A DNA stretch of 64,000 nucleotides from Anaerolineaceae bacterium (GCA_016124855.1 WGMX01000027.1:175221-239220), one strand, 5' to 3'; shown: positions 27,023 to 35,486, counted from the stretch's first letter. Program-made: numbers and translations. Notes: a model not told the origin generated them from the letters alone.

Positions 27023-27841
27023 ATGTCGGAAGCTGAGACTATTTCTAGCGCAGAACTGCCTTTGACTGTTGACCAAATGGTGGAACAGTTGAGGGCTTGC
27101 GGCCTAGAGGCGGGGCAGACGGTACTCGTCCACAGCAGCATGAGTAAGCTGGGATGGGTCGCCGGTGGAGCGCAAGCGGTCATTCAAGCGCTGGTGCGGG
27201 CATTAGGCGAGAACGGCACTTTGATGATGCCGACGCACACCACACAGAATACCGACCCAGCCAATTGGAGCAATCCACCAGTGCCTAAAGCATGGGTTCC
27301 GATTATCCAAGCTAATACACCGGCCTTTGATGCCTCGGTCACGCCGACACGGGGCATGGGAGTGATTCCCGAATTGTTCCGAACATGGCCGGAGGTAATC
27401 CGTAGTGAACATCCGATTGGGTCGTTTGCGGCGCGCGGGCCAAACGCGGTGTCTTTAACGCGCGATCATCAACTGCTCGATATGTTTGGGAATCGTTCAC
27501 CCCTTGGCATGTTATACGAACTGGATGGTTACATCCTGTTGCTGGGGGTTGATCACGCCAACAACACCTCGCTGCATCTGGCTGAAAACCGTGCCCATTG
27601 GACGGGTAAATTTTTCATCCACGAAGCGACGGCCATGCTGGTAAATGGGGTGAGGGAATGGGTCACATTCAAAATGCTGGCGCTGGATACGGACGACTTC
27701 AATACGATTGGTGAGGCTTATGAGGCGCAGGCGGGAATTCAGCGCGGGAGGGTGGGCAAGGCGGTTGTCCGGCTGATGCGGCAGCGTCCATTGATTGACT
27801 TTGCGGTAAACTGGATGGAAGCAAACCGGAAATCGATTTGA
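27023..27841 (+). CDS. AAC(3)-family N-acetyltransferase, copy 1
   Basis: A 272-residue acetyl-CoA-dependent acetyltransferase of the Antibiotic_NAT (AAC(3)/YokD) fold. Seen: VLVHSSMSKLGWVAGGAQAV (about 33-52), GTLMMPTHT, SEHPIGSFAARG with the conserved His, and LLLGVDHANNTSLHLAE. Characterised members acetylate aminoglycosides, but many chromosomal homologues have other, unknown substrates, so resistance should not be assumed. It is one of a tandem pair, with copy 2 starting 15 nt later, and the pair sits directly upstream of the BMC shell genes. Confidence 0.85.
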   Translation: MSEAETISSAELPLTVDQMVEQLRACGLEAGQTVLVHSSMSKLGWVAGGAQAVIQALVRALGENGTLMMPTHTTQNTDPANWSNPPVPKAWVPIIQANTPAFDASVTPTRGMGVIPELFRTWPEVIRSEHPIGSFAARGPNAVSLTRDHQLLDMFGNRSPLGMLYELDGYILLLGVDHANNTSLHLAENRAHWTGKFFIHEATAMLVNGVREWVTFKMLALDTDDFNTIGEAYEAQAGIQRGRVGKAVVRLMRQRPLIDFAVNWMEANRKSI

Positions 27842-27856
27842 TTTTGAGGGGGATAT

Positions 27857-28669
27857 GTGCCAGAGGCGGATACTATTTCCGGGACTCAGTTACCGTTAAC
27901 GGTTGATTTGCTGGTTGAGCAGTTCGGTCAATGTGGTTTACAGACCGGACAAACCGTACTCGTCCACAGCAGTTTGAGCAAGCTGGGATGGGTAGCCGGT
28001 GGGGCGCAGGCGGTGGTTCAGGCATTGATACAGGTGTTGGGCGAGAGCGGCACATTGATGATGCCGAGTTTTACGACGCAGAACACCAACCCTGAAAATT
28101 GGAAACATCCTCCTCAGCCGGCAGACTGGATAGCGATTATTCAAGCGAATATGCCTGCTTTTGATGCGGCGACTTCACCCCCGCGCAATATGGGGGCTAT
28201 CGCGGATTTGTTTCGTATATGGCCGGGAACAGTGCGGAGTCATCATCCGGTGGGTTCGTTTTCGGCGCGCGGTGTTCACGCGGATTATTTGACCAACAAT
28301 CACCAACTGTTGGATGAGTTTGGGATTACATCACCCTTAGCCAGATTGTATGAACTGGATGGGTATATCCTGCTGCTGGGTGTTGGTCACGGGAATGATA
28401 GTTCACTTCATTTGGCGGAACATCGGGCAACATGGCCGAGTAAGCACTCGGTCGTGGAAGGTTCAGCGGTTTTGGTGGACGGTGTGCGCGAATGGGTGCG
28501 CTTCGATATGCTTGATTTGGATACCAGCGACTTTGTAACCATCGGTGAGGCTTACGAGAAACAGGCTGGCCTTATTCGGGGGCGAGTCGGACAGGCAGAA
28601 GTTCGTTTTATGAAACAGCGCCCTTTGATCGACTTTGCGGTAGAATGGATGGAAGCAAATCGGAAGTAA
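27857..28669 (+). CDS. AAC(3)-family N-acetyltransferase, copy 2
   Basis: A 270-residue paralogue of the preceding gene with the same motifs: VLVHSSLSKLGWVAGGAQAV, GTLMMPSFTTQNT, SHHPVGSFSARG and LLLGVGHGNDSSLHLAE. Most positions align with copy 1, so the two arose by tandem duplication, and the differences around the putative active site (D-H versus G-H) suggest divergence of substrate. It uses a GTG start 4 nt after GAGGGGG; an overlapping ATG is out of frame. Confidence 0.83.
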   Translation: MPEADTISGTQLPLTVDLLVEQFGQCGLQTGQTVLVHSSLSKLGWVAGGAQAVVQALIQVLGESGTLMMPSFTTQNTNPENWKHPPQPADWIAIIQANMPAFDAATSPPRNMGAIADLFRIWPGTVRSHHPVGSFSARGVHADYLTNNHQLLDEFGITSPLARLYELDGYILLLGVGHGNDSSLHLAEHRATWPSKHSVVEGSAVLVDGVREWVRFDMLDLDTSDFVTIGEAYEKQAGLIRGRVGQAEVRFMKQRPLIDFAVEWMEANRK

Positions 28670-28706
28670 CGAGTACAACGTGATGAGTGCCGAGTTTTGG
28701 AACTCG

Positions 28707-28742
28707 ACCCCCTCCCAACTCTCCCCCATAGCGACAGGGGAG
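28707..28742. repeat. C-rich/CATAG/G-rich dispersed repeat
   Basis: A C-rich tract, then CCCCCATAGCGACAGGGG, able to fold on itself. It is one of at least five related copies (others at 29143, 29879, 31914 and 63297). This copy lies between the acetyltransferase and BMC-H genes. Confidence 0.7.
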
Positions 28743-28793
28743 TGCTTTAAATCATAGGGGTGTTTTGAAGAATTATTTAAGGAGCAAATAAAG

Positions 28794-29105
28794 ATGGCAG
28801 AAGCATTGGGTATGATTGAAACCAAATCGTTCGCGGCGTTGGTGGAAGCGGCGGACGCGATGGTGAAGGCTGCGCGAGTCGAGCTGGTGGGTTACGAGAA
28901 AACCGGCGGCGGTTTCGTGACGGCGGTGGTGCGTGGTGATGTTGCGGCGGTGAAGGCGGCGGTCGAGGCGGGTGTCCGCAGCGGCGAGAAGGTGGGCGAA
29001 ATTGTGGCGGTGCATGTGATTCCGCGCCCGCATGTTAACGTGGATGCCATCATGCCGTTGGGACGCACAGACGATGGTAAAGCCGGTATGAAGAACGCCG
29101 GGTAG
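28794..29105 (+). CDS. BMC-H hexameric microcompartment shell protein
   Basis: A 103-residue single-BMC-domain shell protein of the PduA/EutM/CsoS1 type, which forms hexagonal tiles with a central pore. Hallmarks: [21 protein letters not shown] at the start, [20 protein letters not shown] with the pore loop at KTGGG, and VKAAVEAG followed by [17 protein letters not shown]. The ATG follows AAGGAGC. It is co-directional with the BMC-P gene 110 nt downstream. Only this one hexamer gene is present, with no BMC-T gene in the window, so further shell genes may lie elsewhere. Confidence 0.95.
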   Translation: MAEALGMIETKSFAALVEAADAMVKAARVELVGYEKTGGGFVTAVVRGDVAAVKAAVEAGVRSGEKVGEIVAVHVIPRPHVNVDAIMPLGRTDDGKAGMKNAG

Positions 29106-29142
29106 GGATTGGCTGTTAGCGGTTGGCTAAAAATAGATAAGA

Positions 29143-29180
29143 TACCCCCTCCCTAACCCTCCCCCATAGCAACAGGGGGG
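29143..29180. repeat. C-rich/CATAG/G-rich dispersed repeat
   Basis: CCCCTCCCTAACCCTC then CCCCATAGCAACAGGGGGG. It sits between the two shell genes and could form a hairpin that tunes BMC-P expression relative to BMC-H, or may simply be a mobile intergenic repeat. Confidence 0.7.
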
Positions 29181-29214
29181 GATAATGCGCGATGTTTTGA
29201 GGAGTAGAGATATT

Positions 29215-29502
29215 ATGATGCTGGCAAAGGTGATTGGTACGGTGGTTGCCAGCGCTAAGAGCGCGAAAACCGAGGGACTGAAAATGCTCATCTTGCAGCC
29301 GCTGGATTTGGCTGGCGGCGCAAAAGGGGCGTATGTGGTGGCGTTCGACGCGGTGGGTGCGGGCGAAGGTGAAATTGTGCTGTATGTGACAGGGAGCAGC
29401 GCGCGGCAGACTCCTTCCACCGAAGGGCGACCGGCTGACGCGACAATTTTCGCCATCGTCGATACGTGGGATGTGGATGGCGTGGTGCAGTATCAGAAGT
29501 AG
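29215..29502 (+). CDS. BMC-P (EutN/CcmL) pentameric vertex protein
   Basis: A 95-residue EutN/CcmL-family protein that caps the twelve vertices of a microcompartment shell. The family start MLAKVIGTVVASAKSAKTEG, LKMLILQPLDLAGG, and the AFDAVGAGEGEIVLYVTGSSAR stretch are all present, ending with DATIFAIVDTWDVDG. The ATG follows a GAGGAG site, and a second ATG immediately after may be the one used. With BMC-H upstream, this provides a minimal facet-plus-vertex shell set. A strong terminator lies 57 nt past the stop. Confidence 0.95.
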   Translation: MMLAKVIGTVVASAKSAKTEGLKMLILQPLDLAGGAKGAYVVAFDAVGAGEGEIVLYVTGSSARQTPSTEGRPADATIFAIVDTWDVDGVVQYQK

Positions 29503-29558
29503 TTGTCAGCTACCAGTCGCCAGTCGTCAGACAAATACAAAAGACACATGTGGATATG

Positions 29559-29582
29559 GGAGTGCGTGAGCGCTCCTTTTTG
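29559..29582 (+). terminator. Rho-independent terminator of the shell genes
   Basis: A 7-bp stem GGAGTGC/GCGCTCC with a GTGA (GNRA) tetraloop is followed by TTTTT, 57 nt after the BMC-P stop codon. Confidence 0.85.
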
Positions 29583-29960
29583 TTTAGTCATCAGCTATCA
29601 GTCGCCAGCTTTAAGTTTCAAGAGACAAGTTACAAGCTGCAAGACAAAGACAATTTTATGTCGGCGATGGCGACGTTGGCGGCGACGACATAACGGATTT
29701 TTGTGGCGGACATTTCACCTTTGGAGTCCGAACGATTCTTTTTAATGGCAAAGTTGGCAGCAATTTCGGCAAAAGCGGCAAGTTTTTTGGCGATTATTGC
29801 GCTGTTTCGGCGGATGGCTCGGCTGAGTTTGCGGCAATTCTGGTAATGGTATGTCCGCCGCCAAGATTGCCAATCAATACCCCTAACCCCAACCCTTCCT
29901 CCATAGAAACAGGGGAACGGAGCCAATACAAATATGACGGCAGGGGGTGGCAATTAGGTA

Positions 29961-30080
29961 GATGTTAAGGTGCGCAGCGATATGCCTGTTTCAAACGGAT
30001 GAGGTACGCCTCATCCCTACAAATCCTACAACAGATACGGATCAAATGGGTTACTATTTGGAAGAACATTTTGTAACTGT
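29961..30080. repeat. Long-range repeat element, copy A
   Basis: It starts GATGTTAAGGTGC, contains the palindrome GGATGAGG/CCTCATCC followed by CTAC, and ends with a nearly identical ~35-nt core (AAATGGGTTAC.ATTTGGAAGAACATTTTGT). Copy B is at 63759-63860 with a different palindrome in the middle. Confidence 0.75.
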
Positions 30081-30465
30081 TTCGGGAGGTTGGCGCTAAC
30101 CAGATTGAGAGAAGTGGTTGGTGATGGATGTTGATAGATGGTTGGGAAAGCGTTTGTCGGGTTAACCGAAAGTAAACTTTTGTAGTAACAAGTTGCAAGA
30201 AGCAAGTTACAAGATAAGGCAAGTCGATCGCGGATAGTCTATAGCCTGTAGAAGGTTCGAGTCGGGTGTGGTGAGAGGATATTGAGTATGGATGAGGCGG
30301 AGATCAGGGCGGGCAATAAAAAATGAGTGGGAGATGTGAAGGCTGTGGGCTGCGTAAAAAAGCTGTGAGTTTGTGCGGAATCTGTGCGGAAATTGTTTGA
30401 AAACTGTCTAGTAACGAGTAAAATCGATTTCATAAACAATCACTAAAACGTGATTCCAGAAAATT

Positions 30466-30783
30466 ATGGACGTTATTGATATGTTTGCAGTGAACACTAT
30501 GAATCAATCGAATGTGGTACGTCGATCAGTAATATTGGTCGCTTATTTGCTGCGCGATGGCCGTCCACGTCGATACAGCGAAATTCACAGTCAAATTCGG
30601 GGTATTTCGCAGCACGCCTTAACGCAGATTTTGCGTCAACTGGAATTGGAAGGGATGCTTGTCCATAACGTTTATTCATCAATGCCGCCCAAGGTGGAAT
30701 ATGCGCTGACAAAAAAGGGCAAGGATGTGCTGGAGCGGTTTATGGAAATGGGTGAGCAAGCGATGCAGAAGGAAACTGAATAA
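30466..30783 (+). CDS. HxlR-like winged-helix transcriptional regulator
   Basis: A 105-residue DNA-binding protein. The core matches HxlR/MarR-like regulators: RRYSEIHSQIRGISQHALTQ, then LRQLELEGMLVHNVYSSMPP, then VEYALTKKGKDVL. The usual redox-sensitive N-terminal Cys of many HxlR proteins is absent. A start at the internal Met12 is possible. It is preceded by the long repeat island and followed by a 7-nt repeat stretch, so it appears to be transcribed on its own. Its target is unknown. Confidence 0.85.
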   Translation: MDVIDMFAVNTMNQSNVVRRSVILVAYLLRDGRPRRYSEIHSQIRGISQHALTQILRQLELEGMLVHNVYSSMPPKVEYALTKKGKDVLERFMEMGEQAMQKETE

Positions 30784-30789
30784 GATTTT

Positions 30790-30823
30790 TAACACAGAGG
30801 CACGAAGACTCAAAGACACAGAG
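30790..30823. repeat. ACACAGAGGCACGAA-type degenerate 7-nt repeat
   Basis: ACACAGA-GGCACGA-AGACTCA-AAGACAC reads with a period of seven. It is related to the inverted repeats that flank the GxxExxY gene at 49.5-50 kb. Confidence 0.6.
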
Positions 30824-30952
30824 TGCATATGAATGGCGATCATACCTGAAGATGAAAAACAAATCGCCATCCACAGGAGGCTTCGCAAAGGTCGCCAAGA
30901 TAGAAGAGAACGCCAAGGTGTTTTTTAATTAATCAGCTACTGATGTCGATGG

Positions 30953-31447
30953 TTATTCCTTCAATTCGAGATAGGCTTCGTCAATTTCCTCGCCGCGTGC
31001 TTCGGCGAAAGCGCGACCATAACCGGTAATCACAAATCCACATTTTTGTAAAACGCGCAGTGATGCGGCGTTGTCTTTAGCGGCAGCAGCGTACAATGGT
31101 CGAAGCGTGACGATTTTTAAGAACTGTTGCAAGGCTCGGGTAGCAATTCCTTTTCCCCAAAATTCTTTGCCAATCCAATAACCGATTTCGGGTTGATTGA
31201 ACATGATAAATTTGGCGATGTTGCCAGCGACTTGCCCATTATAGAGGATGGTTCTGTTGATAATGGTGTCATCGTTCATGATTTTGACCCAATGGGCGTC
31301 AAAGTCAGTGCGATTAGATGGGTCACGCGAGGTGAAGGCCGCCATGTAGTTGGCTTGGGGGTCTTGCTGCTGGATGAAGAAGGTTGGGAGATCGGAAGGG
31401 ATGACATCGCGGAGGGTGACAGTTGGGTTTGTGGGTTGTTCGGACAT
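30953..31447 (-). CDS. GNAT-family acetyltransferase (RimJ/RimL type)
   Basis: A 164-residue acetyl-CoA-dependent N-acetyltransferase. The acetyl-CoA pyrophosphate loop is GKEFWGKGIATRAL (about 94-107), followed by the typical NAASLRVLQKCGFVITGYGR segment near the C-terminus. The substrate may be a protein N-terminus or a small molecule. It lies 42 nt downstream of the DUF1398 gene on the same strand, so the two are probably co-transcribed. Confidence 0.9.
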   Translation of the reverse strand: MSEQPTNPTVTLRDVIPSDLPTFFIQQQDPQANYMAAFTSRDPSNRTDFDAHWVKIMNDDTIINRTILYNGQVAGNIAKFIMFNQPEIGYWIGKEFWGKGIATRALQQFLKIVTLRPLYAAAAKDNAASLRVLQKCGFVITGYGRAFAEARGEEIDEAYLELKE

Positions 31448-31489
31448 GAAACCTCTGATTGGTTGGGATATAAAGTGGAAGAAGCTCTA

Positions 31490-31876
31490 TTAGCTGATTG
31501 TCTCGGTCAGTAATTCGACACCAGACTTATCATAGTAGGTGATGGTCATCTTGTGCGTATCGAATGTCCATTTTTCAATGCCGCTGTCGGCTAATCCCCG
31601 TGACATTTCAAAGTAGTCGGTTTTGCCTTGTTCATGCTGTTTCAAATGGTTTAGGAATGCGTCTTTATCGCTTTTTTCAGCGATGGAGAGTTTTTCATGG
31701 ACAGATGGTGAGGTGACTGTTTGACCCTGCGCGCCGAAATACTCGGAGTGCCCATCAGTGAGATAGGAGTCGTACTTTTGGATGCCGATGGCTGCGAGAG
31801 CATGGAGATAGTCGGCAAGGGTGGTGGCGCTGCCGAGTCGATGATGGATGTCGTTGATTTGCTCGATGGTGAACAT
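31490..31876 (-). CDS. DUF1398 (YbcV-like) family protein
   Basis: A 128-residue protein resembling the DUF1398 family: FTIEQINDIHHRL at the start, IGIQKYDSYLTDGHSEYFG in the middle, and a C-terminal IEKWTFDTHKMTITYYD segment. The family has unknown function; E. coli YbcV is a prophage-associated member. It is the first gene of a two-gene unit with the GNAT acetyltransferase. Confidence 0.75.
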   Translation of the reverse strand: MFTIEQINDIHHRLGSATTLADYLHALAAIGIQKYDSYLTDGHSEYFGAQGQTVTSPSVHEKLSIAEKSDKDAFLNHLKQHEQGKTDYFEMSRGLADSGIEKWTFDTHKMTITYYDKSGVELLTETIS

Positions 31877-32141
31877 GGTAATTATCCGTATGTGGTGGAG
31901 TGATATTGTTAAGCCCTCACCCCCAACCCCTCTCCCTCAGGGCGAGGGGAGCAAGACCAAAAATGCGCCCTATCATTGGGTGCGGTGCTACCCTTTACCT
32001 ATAAATAGCTAGTATACAGATAATTTGTTCTGATGGGAAGATGTGGAGGCGATAATGGACAGTCCTAAATACATGTGGACGGTGAATTCTCGATTCAGAT
32101 AAAGTAGCTCAGAAGGTCTGTGTAAATCGCACGATTGCCGC

Positions 32142-32170
32142 TTGACTCTGATTTCAGTGGATGATACTAT
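32142..32170 (+). promoter_or_regulatory. Candidate sigma-70-type promoter of the str-S10-spc-alpha cluster
   Basis: TTGACT (32142-32147) and TACTAT (32165-32170) are spaced by 17 nt. This leaves an untranslated leader of about 185 nt before rpsL, long enough for regulation. Confidence 0.45.
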
Positions 32171-32292
32171 TCGTTCTCGCAACCGAACGGCTTACAACCT
32201 CCACTTCAACGAGGCAATGTAAAATGCCGAAATGAATGGCAGCGAAAGCGCCCTGTGCATACGGGGAATGCTCGCTAACCGAGAGAGATGTG

Positions 32293-32320
32293 CGGGCGTT
32301 CTGTGGTTGAAGTACGCCCG
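32293..32320 (+). promoter_or_regulatory. Leader hairpin upstream of rpsL
   Basis: CGGGCGT (32293-32299) pairs perfectly with ACGCCCG (32314-32320) and is followed by a T-rich stretch. It sits 42 nt before the rpsL ATG. It may act as an attenuator or a ribosomal-protein binding site. Confidence 0.35.
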
Positions 32321-32362
32321 TTTGCTTGTCTGGAAATTGGTTAATTATTTCGGAGCTAAGTT

Positions 32363-32812
32363 ATGCCAACGATCAATCAGTTGGTGCGTAAGGGACGGCA
32401 GGCGAAGAAGAGCAAGTCAAAAGCTCCCGCTTTGCAGTTTACCCTGAATGCCTACAGCCAGAAGCGTACGCGCCGTCGTAAGGGCGCACCGCAAAAGCGT
32501 GGTGTTTGCACCGTCGTCAAGACTATGACCCCCAAGAAGCCGAACTCAGCTTTGCGGAAGGTTGCCCGTGTCCGTTTGACGAATTCACTCGAAGTGACCG
32601 CTTATATTCCCGGCGAAGGCCACAGCCTTCAGGAACACAGTGTGGTACTGGTACGTGGTGGTCGTGTTAAGGATCTTCCCGGCGTTCGTTACCATATCGT
32701 GCGCGGTACGCTGGATACCGATGGTGTGAAGGGTCGCGAACAGTCCCGCAGCAAGTATGGAGCCAAACGTCCGAAGGCGGGCGCGGCTGCTGCAACTGGC
32801 AAGAAGAAATAA
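32363..32812 (+). CDS. rpsL: 30S ribosomal protein uS12
   Basis: A decoding-centre protein of the small subunit. At 149 residues it is longer than the ~124 of E. coli, because of an insertion at about 24-40 and an Ala/Lys-rich C-terminal tail. The [11 protein letters not shown] loop (K58/K59) and RVKDLPG loop (K103) have Lys at the positions linked to streptomycin response, that is, the sensitive-type sequence. It is the first gene of the cluster, with a GGAG site 8 nt upstream, and rpsG follows 16 nt later. Confidence 0.98.
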   Translation: MPTINQLVRKGRQAKKSKSKAPALQFTLNAYSQKRTRRRKGAPQKRGVCTVVKTMTPKKPNSALRKVARVRLTNSLEVTAYIPGEGHSLQEHSVVLVRGGRVKDLPGVRYHIVRGTLDTDGVKGREQSRSKYGAKRPKAGAAAATGKKK

Positions 32813-32828
32813 GCGAGGTTGAGGCGTT

Positions 32829-33296
32829 ATGTCCAGAAGAAATAGTCCCGCAAAGCGCAAGGTTGCGCCGGATAAAAAATATAATAACACGCATGTTACC
32901 ATGTTTGTTAACCGTATGATGTACGGTGGCAAGCGTTCGACTGCGTTGGCGATTATGTATGGAGCGTTTGACCTGATCGAAGAACGCGCCAAGCGTGATC
33001 CGATTGAAGTGTTTGAACAAGCGCTGCGCAACGTGACTCCGTCGGTGGAAGTGAAGCCGATGCGCGTGGGCGGTTCGACTTACCAAGTTCCGGTGGAAGT
33101 TCCCTACGCACGGGCGACCTCATTGGCGATGCGCTGGCTGCTGGAGACCTCTCGTGGTCGCGGCGGCAAGAACATGGCCGAGAAGCTGTCCAGCGAAATT
33201 TTGGATGCCGCTGCTGGTCAGGGCACATCGATTAAGAAGAAGGACGATACCCATCGTATGGCAGAAGCCAACCGCGCTTTTGCACATTTCCGGTAG
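32829..33296 (+). CDS. rpsG: 30S ribosomal protein uS7
   Basis: A primary 16S rRNA-binding protein of the 30S head. It is 155 residues, normal for bacteria. Recognised by NTHVTMFVNRMMYGGKRSTA, VEVKPMRVGGSTYQVPVEV, and a C-terminal HRMAEANRAFAHFR helix. In E. coli uS7 is the str-operon repressor; here the gene keeps the rpsL-rpsG-fusA-tuf order, so similar feedback is plausible. Confidence 0.98.
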   Translation: MSRRNSPAKRKVAPDKKYNNTHVTMFVNRMMYGGKRSTALAIMYGAFDLIEERAKRDPIEVFEQALRNVTPSVEVKPMRVGGSTYQVPVEVPYARATSLAMRWLLETSRGRGGKNMAEKLSSEILDAAAGQGTSIKKKDDTHRMAEANRAFAHFR

Positions 33297-33365
33297 GTTT
33301 CGTATCAGAGAACGTGCAGACAGTACGTTCGTTTCAGACAGAAGATTGCGTAATTTGAGAGTGAC

Positions 33366-35474
33366 ATGGCTACAAAGAGCGGAAAACTCGATCTAAATAA
33401 AGTACGTAATATCGGTATCATTGCTCACATTGATGCAGGCAAGACCACGACGACCGAGCGCGTGTTGTATTACACCGGTATGATTCACAAAATCGGTGAA
33501 GTGCATGATGGTTCTGCGACCACCGATTATATGGAACAGGAACGCGAGCGCGGCATCACCATTACGGCAGCCGCCATCAGTGCAAGCTGGCGCGATTACC
33601 AGATTAACGTTATCGACACCCCCGGTCACGTCGATTTTACGGCTGAAGTGCAGCGCAGCTTGCGCGTACTGGACGGCGGTGTGGTGGTTTTTGACGCGGT
33701 GGCCGGTGTAGAGCCGCAGTCAGAAACGGTTTGGCGGCAGGCGAACGCTTATGGTGTTCCCCGTCTGTGTTTTGTGAATAAGATGGATCGCACCGGTGCG
33801 AACTTCCAACGCTGCGTCGATATGATTATCGAGCGCGTGAATGGTAATCCGGTTGTGATTCAAATCCCTTACGGTGAAGGCGCGGAATTTGGCGGCATCA
33901 TCGACCTGCTGTCGATGGAATTGATTACCTACGAAGGTAATATGGGTATGGATATTTCCCATCACCCCATTCCTGAAGCTTATCGTGAACAAGCTGAGAC
34001 TCGCCGTCAGGAAATGATTGAGAAGGTTGTCGAGAATGACGACTTCTTGACCGAGAAGTATCTGATGGAAGAACCGATCACCGATGACGAAATTTTGGCG
34101 GCGATGCGCTCCGGCACATTGGCGAACAAGATTCAGCCGGTGCTGTGCGGATCATCCTTGAAGAACAAGGGTGTTCAGACCATGCTTGACCGCGTGGTTG
34201 ACCTGCTTCCGTCGCCGTTAGATGTGCCGCCTGTGACTGGTGTTCATCCTAAGACCGATGAACCGCTGTCGCGCAGTGCAAATAACGAAGAACCGACATC
34301 GGCTCTGGTGTTTAAGATTTTGACTGACCCGTTTGTTGGTCGTCTGGCATTCTTCCGTGTTTATTCGGGTGTGGTGAAGGCAGGCTCTGGCTTGCTGAAC
34401 AGCACCAAGGGCGATAAGGAACGTATCGGTCGTATCGTCCGGTTGTTCGCTGACAGCCGTGAAGATGTTGAAGAAGTGCAAGCAGGCGATATCGCCGCGA
34501 TCCTCGGTTTGAAGAATACCTTCACCGGTGACACGTTGTGTGATCCTGACAAGCCAATCGTCCTAGAAAAGATCAGCTTCCCTGAACCGGTTATCGAACT
34601 GTCGATTGAGCCGAACAGTAAGGCTGACCAAGATAAGATGGGTAACGCTCTGCGCCGCTTGGCGGAAGAAGACCCGACCTTTAAGATCGAAGTGGACGAC
34701 AAGCTCGGCCAAACCAAGATCAAGGGTATGGGTGAGCTTCACCTTGAAATTCTGGTTGACCGCATGATGCGCGAATTCGGTGTGCAGGCGACGGTTGGTC
34801 GTCCCCGTGTGGCGTATCGTGAGACGATCACTCGCCCGACACGCATTGACACCACGTTCAAGCGTCAAACGGGTGGTTCGGGTCAATATGCCCGTGTGGT
34901 GTTCGAATTCGAACCCTTGAGTGATGAAGATCGTGCCAAGCTGCCGGTCGGCGAAGACTCGATTTTCGAAGACGCTATTCGCGGCGGTACGATCCCCAAG
35001 GAATTCGTTAAGCCGGCGTTGAACGGCGTGAAAGACGCGATGGCTGGTGGTGTCTTGGCTGGTTATCCGGTCGTGGGCATCAAGGCCAAGCTGGTTGACG
35101 GCGCGTTCCATGATGTTGACTCGAGCGAAATGGCGTTTAAGGTCGCCGGCTCGATGTGCTTGAAGGAAGGCGTTCAGAAGGGTGGCCCGGTGCTGCTGGA
35201 GCCGACGATGAAGGTGGAAGTTTCCGTACCGGAAGAATTCACTGGAACCATCGTGGGTGATCTCTCGGCACGACGCGGCATCATCTTCGGTATGGACCCG
35301 CGTGGTGGTGGAGCAACTTCCATCCGTGCGAACGTACCGCTGGGAGAAATGTTCGGGTATGCAACCAACATCCGTAACATGACCCAAGGACGCGGCAGCT
35401 TCAGCATGGAATTCGAGAAGTACGCGGTTGCCCCGAACAATATCGCTGAAGAAGTGATCAAGAGCGGGCGTTAA
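33366..35474 (+). CDS. fusA: Elongation factor G
   Basis: A translocation GTPase of 702 residues. The G-domain motifs are intact: AHIDAGKTT (20-28), RGITITAAA (switch I), DTPGH (84-88) and NKMD (138-141). Domains II-V follow, with the domain IV segment [16 protein letters not shown] and the C-terminal [12 protein letters not shown]. This is standard EF-G, not a tetracycline-protection protein or EF-G2, judging by its place in the str cluster and its full switch motifs. Confidence 0.98.
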   Translation: MATKSGKLDLNKVRNIGIIAHIDAGKTTTTERVLYYTGMIHKIGEVHDGSATTDYMEQERERGITITAAAISASWRDYQINVIDTPGHVDFTAEVQRSLRVLDGGVVVFDAVAGVEPQSETVWRQANAYGVPRLCFVNKMDRTGANFQRCVDMIIERVNGNPVVIQIPYGEGAEFGGIIDLLSMELITYEGNMGMDISHHPIPEAYREQAETRRQEMIEKVVENDDFLTEKYLMEEPITDDEILAAMRSGTLANKIQPVLCGSSLKNKGVQTMLDRVVDLLPSPLDVPPVTGVHPKTDEPLSRSANNEEPTSALVFKILTDPFVGRLAFFRVYSGVVKAGSGLLNSTKGDKERIGRIVRLFADSREDVEEVQAGDIAAILGLKNTFTGDTLCDPDKPIVLEKISFPEPVIELSIEPNSKADQDKMGNALRRLAEEDPTFKIEVDDKLGQTKIKGMGELHLEILVDRMMREFGVQATVGRPRVAYRETITRPTRIDTTFKRQTGGSGQYARVVFEFEPLSDEDRAKLPVGEDSIFEDAIRGGTIPKEFVKPALNGVKDAMAGGVLAGYPVVGIKAKLVDGAFHDVDSSEMAFKVAGSMCLKEGVQKGGPVLLEPTMKVEVSVPEEFTGTIVGDLSARRGIIFGMDPRGGGATSIRANVPLGEMFGYATNIRNMTQGRGSFSMEFEKYAVAPNNIAEEVIKSGR

Positions 35475-35486
35475 CAAGTTAATCTG

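Larger units (their letters stand above)
29503..30465. repeat. Intergenic repeat island 1
   Basis: A 960-nt stretch without a convincing gene. In order it holds degenerate 7-nt repeats of the CAGTCGC kind (29505-29531), a terminator (29559-29582), CAGTCGC then AAGTTAC-type 7-nt repeats (29585-29650), GGCAAAGTTGGCAG-type sequence (about 29700-29850), CGCCAAGATTGCCAATC (29859-29875), a C-rich repeat (29879-29917), a palindrome-bearing element (29961-30080), and more 7-nt repeats (30189-30217). Several modules recur in the same order near 63.3-63.9 kb. Confidence 0.75.
31877..32362. other. Intergenic region before the ribosomal cluster
   Basis: This 486-nt spacer holds a C-rich dispersed repeat (31914-31952: CCCTCACCCCCAACCCC then CAGGGCGAGGGG), a candidate promoter for rpsL, and a leader hairpin just upstream of rpsL. 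No gene is supported in it. Confidence 0.6.

Noticed and set aside
27023..28669. AAC(3)-family genes considered as aminoglycoside resistance genes
   Set aside because: The fold is shared with enzymes of other function, there is no mobile context, and the duplicate copies lie by microcompartment genes; resistance cannot be claimed from sequence.
29505..29650. Regularly spaced repeats considered as a CRISPR array
   Set aside because: The period is seven bases with degenerate units and no unique spacers; there are no cas genes in the window.
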